Assembly: GCA_946811185.2 (NCBI GenBank) | Contig: OX328109.1 | Location: 33,216,129-33,280,128, forward strand | Source: Hippopus hippopus | Lineage: Eukaryota; Mollusca; Bivalvia; Cardiida; Cardiidae | Direction of reading: 5' to 3' | Length of the DNA stretch: 64,000 bases | Shown: piece by piece, positions 24,801 through 39,800 of the stretch | Numbering within the stretch: the first letter of the stretch is position 1 | How the letters are laid out: the number at the start of each line of letters is the position of its first letter | The notes under the pieces: generated by a model | Databases searched by the model: none | What the model was told of the DNA's origin: nothing | The model's input: only the letters and a program-made list of their open reading frames with translations | Made by a program: the position numbers and the translations under genes

Positions 24801-27800
24801 TTTTGTCAAAAATCAGGCTGAAGCTTGAGGTTGAATGATCCTTTGGCATGTAGAAAATTTACCATTAGCAATGGTATGCAGGAAATTTACTAATATCAAA
24901 AAGTTTTGACCCAGGTCAGCCTGTGGAAATTGTGCATGCTGACATGGTTCAATACTCTTTGCATATCCATTAAACCACTTCTCCACATTGCATGACTCAT
25001 TATACATGATGTGTCACCATCCTAAGCACAGTCAGAGTGAAGAAACCAGTGCATCAGTAGGCTGACTAAACCAACCAATAGGTGAAATCCTATACCCTAT
25101 CTAAACATTGTTAATTTGGTCCAGACGTTAGGATGTAATCTAAGCACATACTAAGATTAGTTTCACATGAAGCATTTGCATGAGCTGGCAATATAGGCTG
25201 GATATGCAAACTGTTTTTCCACTTTTCTTTTTCTTTTTAATGATTCATTTCAATTTCTGACAACGTTTATTTGTGTATATCGGAAAGCAGTCAGTAATTT
25301 GGAAAAAAATTTTGTCCTTAGTGTTGTTCACTCTTTACCACACAACAAAAATGTAAACTTGTCCAAATTGAAAGCATTAGCAGATGAAAATTTAAATGTG
25401 GCTCATTCATGGAATTTGTCTTTGAAAGGGTAGGAAACATTTCGGGGAAAAAGAGAAAATGTTGGTTACCAGCATTTTCTCCTTTACAAACAATGTCTTC
25501 AAAAGGCTTTTCTCAGGGTTGTTAAAATTAGGATTGTGTGGCGAAGGGTTAAAACAAACCAGGATTGCATGGAAAGCTGCACAGGTTGTTTTGACATTTG
25601 ACAAGAGTAGTATTAACCAACAGCATATACAAACCTGGAGGCTTGCTGGCTGAATCAGGCCGTGTTCCGTCTTTGTTCATTTGATCCCCTGTAGGTGGAC
25701 TTAATAACTGATCTCTAGTATTTGAGCCAGATCCTGGTCTGTTGGTTGGTGAAGGTGTTCTTCTTTGTTGAGGCTTAGGAGGTGCCGGCTGCATTCTGGG
25801 AGGTCTTGGGGCTGGGCGTGGACGGCTAGTTGCATATGAATCTGTCTGGGGTGGAGACTGGGATCTGTTATAAACGTTAGCAGCACCTCTCTGTGCACCA
25901 GGTGGTGGGTTTGATGACCTGACTGGTGGACGGGGCTGGAGGTCCATGTTTTGTGACTCATTCACAAAATCAGCACTTCTTCTGCCATATGATGCCTGCT
26001 GCAAAAAAAAAACACCTAGAGGTTAAGCTTGTGTGAAAATTGGCATGAAATCTATCAAAACAAGACACAAGAAACAAGAACAATTTACTAAAGAGCAACA
26101 GCTACATCAAGTTTCATCTTATTATCAACATATGTTGTAGTTCAAATTTATTGCTTAAGTTAACAGTTCTGACACAAATTTGTACAATTTTCAAAAGCCT
26201 ACCTTTTGAGGTTTATTAAAACTCGGGATGGTTTGGAAAAGTGTTAAATCCTTATAATAATTACTGTATGAATTGTCAAATGTCTTCAAAACAAAAAAAA
26301 AATTAAAATCTAGTTTGAAATACATGTAGCTTTATTCTGAAAAACATACTACTTACTGTAAACTGTAAACACACAATCCAAGGTTGTAACAACCCTATGG
26401 AAGAAGGCTTTTGAAAACAATTCAGGCAAAGGATAAAAAGAGGCTCATTAACAGAATTTTTCCTTTTTCCACATGTTATTTCAACCCTTTCAAAGACAAA
26501 TCTTTATTATTACAGCTACATGCCGCTTGTTATATACAAATGCTCAGGAGTCTGAATTCTATAATCTGGTAAAGAGTTAACATGTTGCCAAACAAAACCA
26601 AGTTTTAATGCCTTTGAGGGAAAAAAGCTCTTGAAAATGCCCATAAGCAGCTTTTTTCCCTTTTCCCACAACATTTTCTACCCTTTCAAAGACAACTCCC
26701 ATCACTAGACTTTATTCATTTTGTCATCTGCAAATGCTTTGACTTTTGACAAATCTAACTTACAGAATATGAGCCTTGTGAAGATATCTGTGACCTTTGA
26801 CTAAATCTGGGGGGAGGTGGTGAGGGGGTGAACTTAGACTGTTGGGCAGTTTGGGCTTGGGGTCTGTACAAGGGACCACCTGGCCCTCTTCGTTGTGAAA
26901 CAGGGGGCCCATGAGCTGTTGTTGGGGCCAGTCTATCGTCCTCCTCCTCTATATCTGAGACATCCATTCCACCGGCACTTACACCGTCTAAATCATCATC
27001 TAGGACTTCATCTGTAAAGGTGTTTATTAAAGGTTCAGGAAGGTTTGAACAACACATTATCATATCTGCCTTATTTCTTTACCAAAGGCCAAAATTTTAG
27101 AATGGTCCAAATTGCAGACAAATTAAAAGTGACTCTAATGATAGAATTTGTCTGTGACAGAGTAGAAACATTGTAGGAAATGGATATCAGCATAAAGGGT
27201 TATGCCCGTCTTGTATGAGGCACTATTTGATTAGATTTGTCCAAATTTGAACTTCGGCGGATAATCTATCTTTCTATCTCTATGTCTCTTTATCATGTTG
27301 TTTACAGTGTGTGGTCAGATACATGTATTACCATTATCTACTTTTTCATAATTTTAAATTTTTTACTGTTTAAATGTATCTCAGCTGCCATATAAGGCTG
27401 CCATTTCTAAAACATGTACATCGTAATTTTGGGAAGGAATAATAGCCAAACTTAATTTGTGAGAACTTTTGGCCAGACCCCTTTGCAAATGCACTGGTCA
27501 CTTGTAAATAGAAAGCAAATCTTGAAACTTGACATAAATAATGGGCATTTGCAGGCATTAATAATTTGTACAAAAAATGATTGAAGTAGTTTGTGAAAGG
27601 GTGAAAACATTGAGGCACAAGAAGAATTTATGACCACCTTTTCCTAAAATGTTTTCAAAAGCTCCTTCTCAAAGGTTGTGTTTGTTTATGTGTTTATATT
27701 CTCCAAAAGCAATAGGCGGCTTTCCTACATAATCACGGTCGAAACAATGACCAGCAATGAGAGAGGAATGAATCCTGCCACAATGACAATCATTAATCCT

Positions 27801-30800
27801 AAGGAAGAAATTGGCTAAGCTGAGAATTTGACCCAGTGACCCATTACTTTCAAGTCCTGTACACATCTAACAACACTACCAAACTCAACTCAAGGATTGC
27901 CAAAATACAGGATCATTTTGTAAAGGCTGCATTGTTTCACTTTTTGCCAAATAATTTGTCTACTGCTGTTTTATATATCTTTTTTTCTCTGTTTAACACT
28001 TATTTCTGATATATATTTCAACCAGCTACTGAAGCAGCTACCAAACTTAATCAAAACATAATTATAACTTTTCTTTCATAACTTGAATATATTTTCTATA
28101 CCTCTGTGGGTATAAAGAATTTAATAACACCATTAATATGACATAAGGGATGGTAAAATCAACTCTCTGTGTTGTTTGTATTGGCCATAGAGTATACTGA
28201 CATGTCAACTTTTTTGTGAAATCTGCTTTATCTGAAAGCGCAAAATTAATTTGTATCATCAAAAACTTGACTTTGCCACTCCTGCGTGATATAACAAATG
28301 GGAAAAAAAAATAAATCATTTACATACATGGGTTATCATCTACTGCCATTGCATCATCATCTCTATCATACTGATCTGTGTTTCTTGTGTTGACTGTCAC
28401 CTATAAATATATGTACAATGTGGACAGGTAAATGGGGCATATATTTGGGGATTTAATTAACCCTTTACCGCATGATGCTGACAGTTAACAACCCCAGAAA
28501 AGAAGCCTTTTGAAAACATAGTCGAAAAAGGAGAAAATGCTGGTAACCAGCATTTTCTCCTTTTCCGACAATGTTTTCTACCCTATCAAAGAAAAATTGC
28601 ACTATTTGAGCCACAATGAAAATGTCTTCTGAAAATGCTTTCAATTTGGACAAGGCTAAAATTTTTGGTCATCTGGTAAAGGGTTAACACTTTACTAGTT
28701 CTAGAACCCTAAGAGAGAATGACAAAAATGAGAGAAAAGGAGAAAATTTTCCACCAAATCATGTAAGTCTCAACCACAAAATTCATACTTGTAATGACCC
28801 AAGGAAAGGAGGCTTTTGAAAACTTTGTGGGAAGAGGAGAAAATGCTGGTAACCAGCATTTTCCACTTTTCCCACAACATTTCTAAGCTTTCAGAAAAAA
28901 TCCCGTAATTTGAACCACATTTGTTGGCTGTAAATGTATTTGATTTGGACCAGTCTGAAATTTTGCTGTGTGGTAAGAGTTCAGAAACATCTACCGTGTA
29001 GACTGCAGATCCTTTCAATTTGGACAAGTCTTCAGTTTTGTAGTTTGGCAAAGAAATACTACTTAAAGCATTCATAAGAACTGAGGATGTGGGTTCCATG
29101 AGATCTGGCTTACTGGGCCTAGACTACAGAATACATGTACTCTCAAACTGGTCTTAGTTCAGGAATTATGCTTGTACCCAACAACAAATATTTAGACTTG
29201 TCCAAATCTAAGGGAAAAGACAAGATGCCAGTAACCAGCACTCTATACCCTTTTCTCAAACTGTTTTCAAAAGATTCTTTCCAAGAGTCTCTAAACTCGG
29301 GATTGTTTGGTAAAAGGTTTTAAAAAGTTTATCAAAGATCAACCATCCTGCCTTGTTACCAGAATCTTTGATGTGAATATGTTTTCTTTACCAAATCCAA
29401 TAGGGCGATCCAGATCGCCCTTGATGAGTTTTACATAAAATTTAAAGATATGGTATTTCAAATAGCATACATCAAACCTATTTGCAATGCATGGTAATTC
29501 AAAATCTGGAGTGGCTATCACATTTTTATCTTAACCCTTTACCAAACAATCCCGGGTTTTTACGATCCTGGGAAAAAATCCTTTGGAAAACATAGTGGGA
29601 AAAGGAGAAAATGCTGGTAACCAGCATTTTCTCCTTTTCCCACAATGTTTTCTACCCTATCAAAGACAGAAATCATCATTTCAGCAACATTTAATTTATT
29701 GTCTGCAAATGCTTTCAATTTGGACCAGTCTATAAAAATTTTTCGTTTGGTAAAGAGTTAATGTCCAATTATTCCTTTTATCAAGAATGATTAAAAAACT
29801 GGCCTGTGCCCAGACATAAAAGGCATCACCAGGAGGTATATTTTATAATAAAATGTTGAATGAAAATCATTTACAAACCTCAATTCTCTCTTTTGGCCTA
29901 GACTGCATTTCTCCAGCACTGTTTATTTGTCTCCTATCAATCGTCTGCTCTCTAGTGTAGTTCTCACGATTACTGACTGAGGTTTGTATTCCTTCTTTGT
30001 CCCTGTCCTGCGAGCCCAGACTCCTGGACCGTCGTACTGGCATTCGAGAGGTGCGTGGGCGCTTTGGTGGATGAGGTGGGGTTATTGGCATACTGTCAAC
30101 ACTACCCCGTGTGCTCTGAGTGCAAAATGAAAAGTATTCTTATCTACAGTTGTCCCTTTACCACAAAATCCAGAATTTTAACAACCCTCAAGAAAAAGGC
30201 TTCTGAAAATATTGTGGAATAAGGCTAAAATACTAGAAGTCAGCAATTTCTCCTTTTTCCACCATGTTTTCTACCCTTTCTGATACAAAGTCTCATCATT
30301 TTTGCCACATTTCATTTTGTGGCCTGTAAATGCTTCCAATTTGGATCAGTCTAATATTTCGTTATGTCATACAGTGTTAACTCATTACCACATGGCAAAA
30401 ATGTACATTTGTCCAAATTGAAGGCATTTTAAGACAACAATTTCAATGTGACTCTAATGATGAAATTTGTGTTTGATTTGGTAGAAAACATTGTGGAAAA
30501 GGAGAAAATGCTGGTCACCAGCATTTTCTCCTTATCTCACAATGTTTTCAAAAGCTGTCTTCCTAAGGGTCATGAAAAGTTGGGATAGTGTGGTAAAGGG
30601 TTAACTCATGACCACTTACAAAAATTGGCCACAATGAACTTCAACCCTTTATCAGACAATCTTGTGTTTTTACAACCCTTACAGGCACAGAAGCTGCCAA
30701 ATGCAAACAATTCGGTGGTTAAATTGCAGAAAAATTTCATTAATGCCATTTAAAAGTGTGGATGTTATTATGACTCTGACAATCTGTCAAAGTTACAGTC

Positions 30801-33800
30801 ATTTGAACAAAAATATGATGTAAAACTAGAACAAAGGTTGCCAGTTTTTGTTCGAGTTTTACGATACATTTCTCTGCAAATGGCGGTAAAAAGCCCCTCT
30901 GGTCATTATCCCCTACCCCCAAAACAGGTAGAGTGGTCAAAAGCCCCTTCATGATTTTGCAAGGGCGGTCATTATCCCCTTCATCAGATCTTGAAGGTGG
31001 TCAAAAGCCCCTTCGCGATTTCGCAATGGCGGACATTATCCCCTTCAGTAAATGTCAGAGGCGGACAAAAGCCCCTTAAAATAGGCTAACGCTTTCTGCT
31101 GCAATTTCCAACGCAGAACTAAAATAATGTCAGAGTGTCTAACCTATGCCATGCATCCCTATTCCCCGCCCAACCATTTTTTTGGCGATGATGATTCAAC
31201 CAATAAAAAATTGTTTCCTGTCGGTCTTGTACATTCAACATGTAAACGTGTGATCACTTTTCCCAAAAATAGATATTGTCTTAATCTGTCCACAGTTTGT
31301 CTCATTCATTTCAGTAGATGTAAAGACAACACCTTTTACACTATAAAGAAAGTAAATGATCCTCCTTAACCACAATTTTCAAACTTAATCCGTAATTATC
31401 ATTTTCATGTTTGTTAGCAACAAGAAATGTAGGATATGTTATTTAACCCTCTACCAAACAATCCCGAGTTTTAAGGGCCAAGAGAAAGAAGTCGTTTGAA
31501 AATGTGATGGGAAAAGGAGAAAATGCTGATAACTAGCATATTCTCCTTTTCGGAATATGTTTTCTTTCAAATACCATAATGCAATCATTTGAGCAAATTT
31601 ACATTGTCGTTTGCAATTGCTCTCGAGTTCCAGAAGCCTAAAATTTTGTTGCCTGATAAAGAGTTAAGTCAACAAAACTGGAAATCCTTTGGTTTACTCC
31701 CTCTGTTTCATTCTACTTTTGGTGTAAATGTCACAGACCTATCTTCTGGAGGCCCCAGCTTCGAGTCTATTGGCCTTTCGTGGGAGTGTCCTTGAGCAAT
31801 ACACTTCAGAGCCCAATCATAGTACTGGTGAAACCAAGACATACATGAATATGTGAGCTGTCGCCTGATATGACTGAAATAATGTTGTAAGCGGCATAAA
31901 ACACTATTCAACCAATCATTCATGTCCAAAGTTTCAAGCAGAGCAGAAAGTGCTGATTCCAAGAACCATACTTTATGGAATGCCTATGGAACATGTAGGT
32001 CCGTTCTGCAGGCCGAGCTCCAGTAGTCCAGTCGGTAGTGTACGGGACTTGAGAACAGGGGCTCGCTGGTTCGATCCCCGGCTCTGCCAGTTTCTTTCCG
32101 AGGATTGATGATAGTCACTGCTACAGGATTCATTCCTTTCTCACAGCTGACCACTGCATCATCAATGGTTATGTGGGAAAGCAGTTAGTGCCTTGGATCG
32201 AAAATTGTCCAGAGTACTGGATAAAAGAAACCCAGGAAAGCATTGATAAGTGCACTGGCCGCCTCGATATAGGTCAAATAATGTTTAAAACGGCGTGGTC
32301 AAATAATGTTTAAAACGGCGTTAAACACCATGAAATCAATCAACAATCAAACGTTATGCAGACTGATTACATCAATTTTGAAGAATATTTGATATTTGAA
32401 GGACTGTTTCCACCATTTAAATAGCATTTCTAGATCCACATCGGATAATTTCACACATTTAGATTTACTACAGAACTTATTGTATACATGTATTTTCCAA
32501 GTGATCTGTTTCTTGGGTTAACTAGCGATTATCAGACGTTAGGTCTATGAAGGGGATAATGTCGGCATGGTTACCATTGATAGAGACTATTGTCTGCCAA
32601 TGATAAAGGGGCTTTTGTCCGCCTCTGACATTTACTGAAGGGGAGAATGTCCGCCATTGCAAAATCGCGAAGGGGCTTTTGACCGCCTTCAAGATCTGAT
32701 GAAGGGGATAATGACCGCCCTTGCAAAATCATGAAGGGGCTTTTGACCGCCCTACCTGTTTTGGGGGTAGGGGATAATGACCAGAGGGGCTTTTGACCGT
32801 TTACCTTTCTCTGCCAGCAACTACAACTTTGACATGTCCTAGTGAAACACATTGTCAGAGTCAATACAATATCCATACTTGTAACGGTATAAATTAAATT
32901 TGTTTACATTTTGACCTCCAAATTTTTTATTTTAGCTGCTAGTGTTCCTTTAAGATGAAGGCTGTCAAAAACTTTGTGGGAAAAGGACAAAATGTTGTCC
33001 TGTAATATCAGGACAGATATGGGCTTGTACAACTAACAAAAAGAAGTAAAACTGTTTCAAAAGGTGCCTTTATACACATTCCAAATTTTTAATAGAGAAT
33101 ACAAATCCACATCTAACATGCATAATAAGCAGGATTGCATACAAAATTGTCATAATTCAAGGGGAGAAAGTTCTTCAGTCCTCGGAGAAGACACTGAACT
33201 GGACACCTTATAAATCTTTACAAGATGACAGAAGTTCAGACTCTTTGTCATTGAAAGCATTTCTAGAGGACAAATTAAACAGGCTTGATTTATAAAATTT
33301 GACTTCCAAGGGATTAAAAAATCATTGTGGGAAAAGGTGAAAATGCTGGTTACCAGCATTTTCTCCTTTTTCCCGAATGTTTTCAAAAGACTTCTTCACT
33401 AGGGTTGTTAAAATGCAGGATTGTTTGCTATAAGGATAACTGATCAAATCTTGCATATTAACTGTTTCTGCCTTCTAGTTTTATAAAGTTTTAATAGACA
33501 GCAAAACTAAGCAGGGAGTTTGCAACATAAATTTGCATGTCCACTGACCAACAGACAAACATACAGACTGATTCATTAAATCCTGGAAACATCTGTTTAA
33601 CAGGCCTATAATATAGTACTTACTGCATAGTCATATTCTGAGCCAAAGTCTCGAGAGAAATTGAGCGAGCCGTTCATCAAAAGTCCAAAGCCATTTGGTA
33701 GGGGACTTGTCGGGTTGCTTGCGAGCCGTTGTCTCTGGTGTGACATGATAATCAGCTGACAATAATGTAACTGACGATTTTTGGCGTAATCCCAAGGGGT

Positions 33801-36800
33801 AGCGTTGAACTTGTCTACTGCTGTAAGGTCAGCTGTTATCAGAAAATTTAAACTGTTAACCCACTCAAAAAAGAAATTGTGTTATAACAATCATGAGATA
33901 GTTTTAGAAAAAGGAGAATATGTGAGTTAAACTGTTACAAAAGAGAAAAATAAAAATAAAATGATTAACTTTGTGAACCCCCCCCTCCCCGCAAGCCATA
34001 ACATGGACTTTTGCAGACAACACGGATCAAGCTCAGACTGCACAAAAAGTGCTATCTGATCTTGAGTCTGTGAATACTTTCCTCCTGTTTAGTCAAGCCT
34101 ATAAAATAATAATCTTTCCCTGTTTCAATGGAATTATATTGGTCAAGTTTTTACCAATAATCCACAGTTCTAACAACCTTAAAGATGAAAACTTTTGAAA
34201 AAATTATGGGAAAAGTAGAAAACACTGGTAACCAGTATTTTCTTCTTTTCCCACAATGTTTTCTACCGTTCCAAAGACAAATTTTATTTTGGGTAACTTT
34301 TATTTTCAATCTGCAAATGCCTTCCATTTAGACAAGTCTAAAATTTTGTCTTATAGGAAAGACTTGAAGTGACACGAAGAAAAAAACATTTGAAAGAGTG
34401 AAAAAATTCTTTCTTTTTGTGAAGTGGAAAAGCACTTGGGAAAACAGGGTACTTCCAGCAGCAGTAAACTATTCCTTTGCCAACAATATTTCAATTACTA
34501 TATCACGGCAATGTTATAATTTGAAAAACAATCAGACAAAAGGAACAATTATCACAAATGTTAACAGAGCTTGTAAGTAGGTAAGTAAATGTAACCTTTG
34601 TATAATTCATTTGAAAATGCTACAACCCTTTACCACACAATCCAATATTTTGCTGACTGACTAACAGGGCTGTTGAAAACATTGTGGGAATTTCTACACA
34701 ATGTTTTCTACCATTTCAACAACAAATTCCACCATCTGAGCCACACTCATATTGTCTTCAGCAAATATTTTTAATATGGACAAGTCTAAAATTTTGTCGC
34801 CTTGTAAAGAATTAACTCTTTCCCAAACACAAAATTGAAAGCATTTTGCAGACAAAATTATAAATGTGACTTAAAAATTGAAATCTATTTTGGAAAGGAT
34901 AGAAAACAATGTAGGAAAAGGAGAAAATGCTGGTTACCAGCATTTTCTCCTTTTCCTACAATGTTTTCTAAAGATTTCTTTCACAGGGTCGTTAAAACTC
35001 GCGATTGTATGGTAAAGAATTAAACCCCTTATCCCATGGCACCTGTCAGAATTTTTATGCAATCAACAGTAATGGACAAAGCAAGTCGAAACTCTCACCA
35101 TTGTTGTCTAGCAGGAAGTTTACAACATCTCCGTGTCCACCTAGGGACGCTAAATGTAACGCATTTCTTCCATTGTTGTCTTTATCATTTATACAATGCA
35201 TTCCACCTATCTCTAGAATTATCTTACATGCAGCCAAGGAACCTGAAAAATGCAAACAATAGATACAGATTATTATGTTGTAGTAGCTTTCCTGGTGCTT
35301 CTATTTGCTTTGAGCCATGTTGGAAAATTTGGTAACTTCCAAAGTCTTGCACCTCAAAGCAAACACAACCACCAGGAAGGTCTCCCAAATTATCAAATTT
35401 TCCAATGCAGCTTCCACGGCTGTCTTTATCATTAATACAATGCCTACCCCTATCTCTAAAATCATTTTACATGCAACTAGGGAACCTGAAAAAATATAAA
35501 AAAATTAATACGGAATATTGTGTTGTAGTAACTTTTCTGGTGTATGTATTTACTTTGAGCTATGTTGCAAAAATTGACACTGTAATTATCTGCAATGTTA
35601 TATGGAAACAGTAACAAATCAAAACAAGTATTTGTATAGTTGTTAATAACTTCTTTTAAGGAATGGTGACTAAATACTACAACACAACGTTTGACCAATC
35701 AAATCTGAACCAAGCTGAAAGCAACCTGAGTGCAGGTTATGTCATCATACAATGCTTAGGACCATATTTGACACTGAGTAGAACCAGTTTTCTTCTAACA
35801 TGTCTGACTTTACTTGCATGCCATGCATATATTTCACACACAAAATTTGTAGGGTGTATAGATCCAGTTCATCCATATGAACCAGTAGCAATATGTAATA
35901 CTTCCCTAACTTTATTGACTCGTACAAACAACATAATTATCATTTTGCAGCACTCATTTGTCCAAACATTATGACAAAAGCATTCATTGCTTTGCAGTGT
36001 CTGCTTCTTTGTCTTTAAAATGAATAAATGTCAGAAAAAAAAATAATGTATATGGTTCTCTATTTTTCCCAAGCCAGAAAGTTCATTTTATTGATCTGTT
36101 CTTTCATATTCAGTCTCTTGGTTCAAAAGTAAAGGAAAAACAAAATGAGCCATGGTCTGTGAAAAAGGGGGCTTAACGCATCTCCAAAAAGTATCGACCT
36201 ATGTCAGCCTGCACAGCCTGCACAGGCTGACATGGGTTGATACTTTTTGCTAATGGTCAAATTTCTGCATATCCAAAGACCACACTCCCTCCAGATTCAG
36301 TCAATAGTTGGACAAAATGGATTTTATAGTTCCCATTATGTGATGACTTGCTAGCCCCATTTTGCCAGAGCATGGCTTATATGTTTTTACACTATACCAG
36401 GTAAACTTTTAGTAGGATCATTCCCACTTGACTCTTTAACTCTTTACCACACAATCCGGACTTTTAACGATCCTAAGAAAGAAAGCTTTTGAAAACATTG
36501 TGGGAAAAGGAGAAAATGCTGGTAACCAGCATTATTTTTTCCTTTTCCCACAGTGTTTTCTACTCTTCCCCCTAAAAAGTCAATTTTTGAGTACCATTTA
36601 TCATGTCATCTGCAAATGCTTTCAATTTGGACAAGTCTAAGATTTTGTCATCTGGTAAAGAGTTAACAAATAAGGAAAATCCTGACTTGTCCAAGTTCAA
36701 AGCATTTGCAGACGAGAATGCAAATGTGGCTGGAATTATAAGTTTTGACTGTGAAAGAGTAGAAAATATTGTGAGAAAAGGAGAAAATGCTGGTTACCAT

Positions 36801-39800
36801 TATTTTCTCCTTTTCCCAAAATGTTTTCAAAAGCTCTTTTGGGGGTCATTAAAACTCAGGATTGTGTGGTAAAGGGTTAAGGAATAACAATAAATATTTT
36901 CTTTTATGCTTTACAATTCTGTGCTTTAACAACACTGAAGCAGAAGGCTTTTGAACACATTATGGGAAAAGGAGAAAATGCTGGTACCCAGCCATTTCTC
37001 TTTTACCCACAATGATTTCTACCCTTCCTATCACAAATTTCAATGTTTGAGTCACATTTATTTTTTCACCTACAAACCCTCTGAATTTAGTAGTCTAACA
37101 TGTTGTCCTAAAATTTTGATAAAAAGTTGATTTAAGGATGAAATGAAAATAAATTCTATTCACAATTCATTCTATTTGTTCATTTACTTAACTCTTTACC
37201 AAACGACAAAATTTTGGACTAGTTCAAATTGAAAGCTATCCAGAAAATAAATTAGGTGAAAGGATAGAAAACTTTGTGAGCAAAGGAAAAAATGCTAGTT
37301 ACTAGCATTTTCCTTCTCTTTCCTCAATGTTTTCGAAAAGTATTTTTGTTAGAGTCGCTAAAATAAGGGATTGTGTAATCCGGGGTTTTAAAGACCCTGA
37401 GGAAGAGGCCTTTAGAAAACATTGTAGGAAAAACAGAAAATGCTCCTTTTCCAATTTTTTCTATCTTATTGAAGACAAAAAATTCCATCATCTGAGTCAC
37501 ACTTAAATTGTCATCTGCAAATGGTTTCAATTTGGACAAGTATAAAATTTTGTAATCCATAAAAGAGTTTTAAAAAAATAAGAGCAACTGCTATAGCTTT
37601 TCTTCAAGCTTCTATTGCAATAGATTCATTCATTTTAATGCTTTTTTCTTTGAGCGCCCAGTTTACAAACTTAGTCTCTTTTGACTGCTGAGAATAGAAT
37701 CAACAAAAGCACAGAACCATTTTTTTTCTTGTAAGCTTGACTATACAAGCAAACAGGATGGATCCAAGATCAGAGTGCATATTCTGTGTAGTCTGATCTA
37801 AATCTATGCTTGTTCCCTAAAGCCAGTGTTTTCACCTATGGTGGGAAGAAAGTCAAAAGTTTTAAGATTTTTTAACTCTTAACTCATTACCCACTGGCAA
37901 AATTTTAGATTTAACAAATTCAAAGCATTTTCACAAATGTGACTCAAATGTTTAAATTTGTTTTGGGAAGAGTAGAAAATTTGTGGGAAAAGGAGAAAAT
38001 GCTGGTTGCCAGCATTTTCTCCTTTTCCCTCAATGTTTTCCAAAACTTTCTTTCTCAGGGTTATAAAAAGTTGGGATTGTATGCGAAAGGGTTAATATGC
38101 AATGGGTGAAAAAAAAAGGTATTGATCCATTTAATCTCTTATTCAAACATTGAACAAAAAAGAACATATTGAATTTCGCCAATAGAGACAGCGTTCCCGG
38201 TTACCTATATCTTTATTGATTCACAAATTTTATTTTTTGAAGTCATATAAAAAGGTTACTGTTTTTTTTTTTGGAACGATAAAAATCAAATTTAAGCCTT
38301 TAACCCTTTACCATAAAATCCTGAGTTTTAAAGACCCTGTAATGAAAGCTTTTGAAAAACAGTGTTTTCTACCCTTCCGAAAACAAATTTCAAGCTTTGA
38401 GGCACATTTATTTTGTCCTCCCTAAATGCTTTCATTTTGTTATTTGGTAAAGAGTTAAAAGTTTGAAATCCATTGGACAACATGTATAGTTTTTATAGTT
38501 CTTTTCTTGCTTTTTGTTAGTTTTTAATGAAAAGTCCTTTTTTGGCTAATTTCAACATTATTTCCATCATATCAAGGCAACAACAGTCTTGTGCCAGCAG
38601 TCTTTTACCAGAATGTTTTCAAAATCTTGTCTGGTAAAGGGTTAAATCCCTAGACTGGTTAAACTTTACTAAACAAATCTGAGCTTAAATAATCCCTATC
38701 AAGAAATGTTTGTGAAAACATGCTGAGAAAAGTGGAAAATGCTGGTAACCAGCATTTTCTTCTTTTTCCACGATGTTTTCTACCGTTTCTAGGGCATGTT
38801 TCATCATTTTGGGCCACATTTAATTTATCATCTGCAAATCTTTCAATTTGGATCGGTGCTAAGTTTTGATATTTGATGAAGAGTTAATTCTATACCAAAT
38901 GAGAGTTTTAGACTTGTCCAAAATAGCAAACATTGTGGGAAAAGAAGAAAATACTGGTTACTAGGCTGGACTGTATTTTCAGTCACTGACATATCTTTGT
39001 AAGTTGGGGATGTCTTGCTGGAAAATATTTTTGAAAACACAAGGGCAAAAGGACAAATTGCTTGTAATCTGCTAACCACCCTATCTTTTTGTCTGTAGGA
39101 TGCGTTCGATTGGACAAGTCTAAAATATTGTTGTCTGGTTAACCCTTTACCACAAAATCCTGACTTTTAACGACCCTGAGACAGAAGCCAGCATTTTCTC
39201 CTTTTCCCACAATGCTTTCTACCCTATCAGGAACAAATTTTGTCATTTGGGACACCTTTGATTTGTCGTCTGCAAATGCTTTCAATTTGGACCAGTCTAA
39301 AGTTTTGTCGTTTGGTAAAGAGTTAAGAGTTCAACCTTTACCAAACAATCCCAAGTCCGGGCAACCAGCATTTTCTGCTTTTTCCACATTTTCTACCCTT
39401 CACAGGGAAAATTTCAGTTTTTGAGCACATTTCATTTGTCATCACCGTTTGCAGATGCTTTCAATTTGGACTTGTCTAAAATTTTCTGGTCTGGTAAAGA
39501 GTGGAAATGATGATATGTAAATCAATAAATCAATGAAATAGACAGTGTTCAATCAAAAGTATGTAGACTGCATTTTTTGTAAAGCCAAATCCTGATCTAT
39601 ACCTTTTAAAAGAAGTGCTTAATGCTGTCAATTTCATGTTAATATTTATAAAATAAGTGACATGCAAAGAAGCATTTCATGATAAGCAAACCATATTTTT
39701 CATTGATTTTCCTTTTTCAGTGTTTCATAAAATCATAGAAGTGGAAAAGGATCTCCCCGTCAGAGAAAAAAGGTTACCATACGTAATTGGTTTCTGGAAT

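Noticed and set aside
32045..32100. Possible tRNA gene (A and B boxes)
   Set aside because: Part of a SINE with body and tail; no acceptor stem pairing of a working tRNA.
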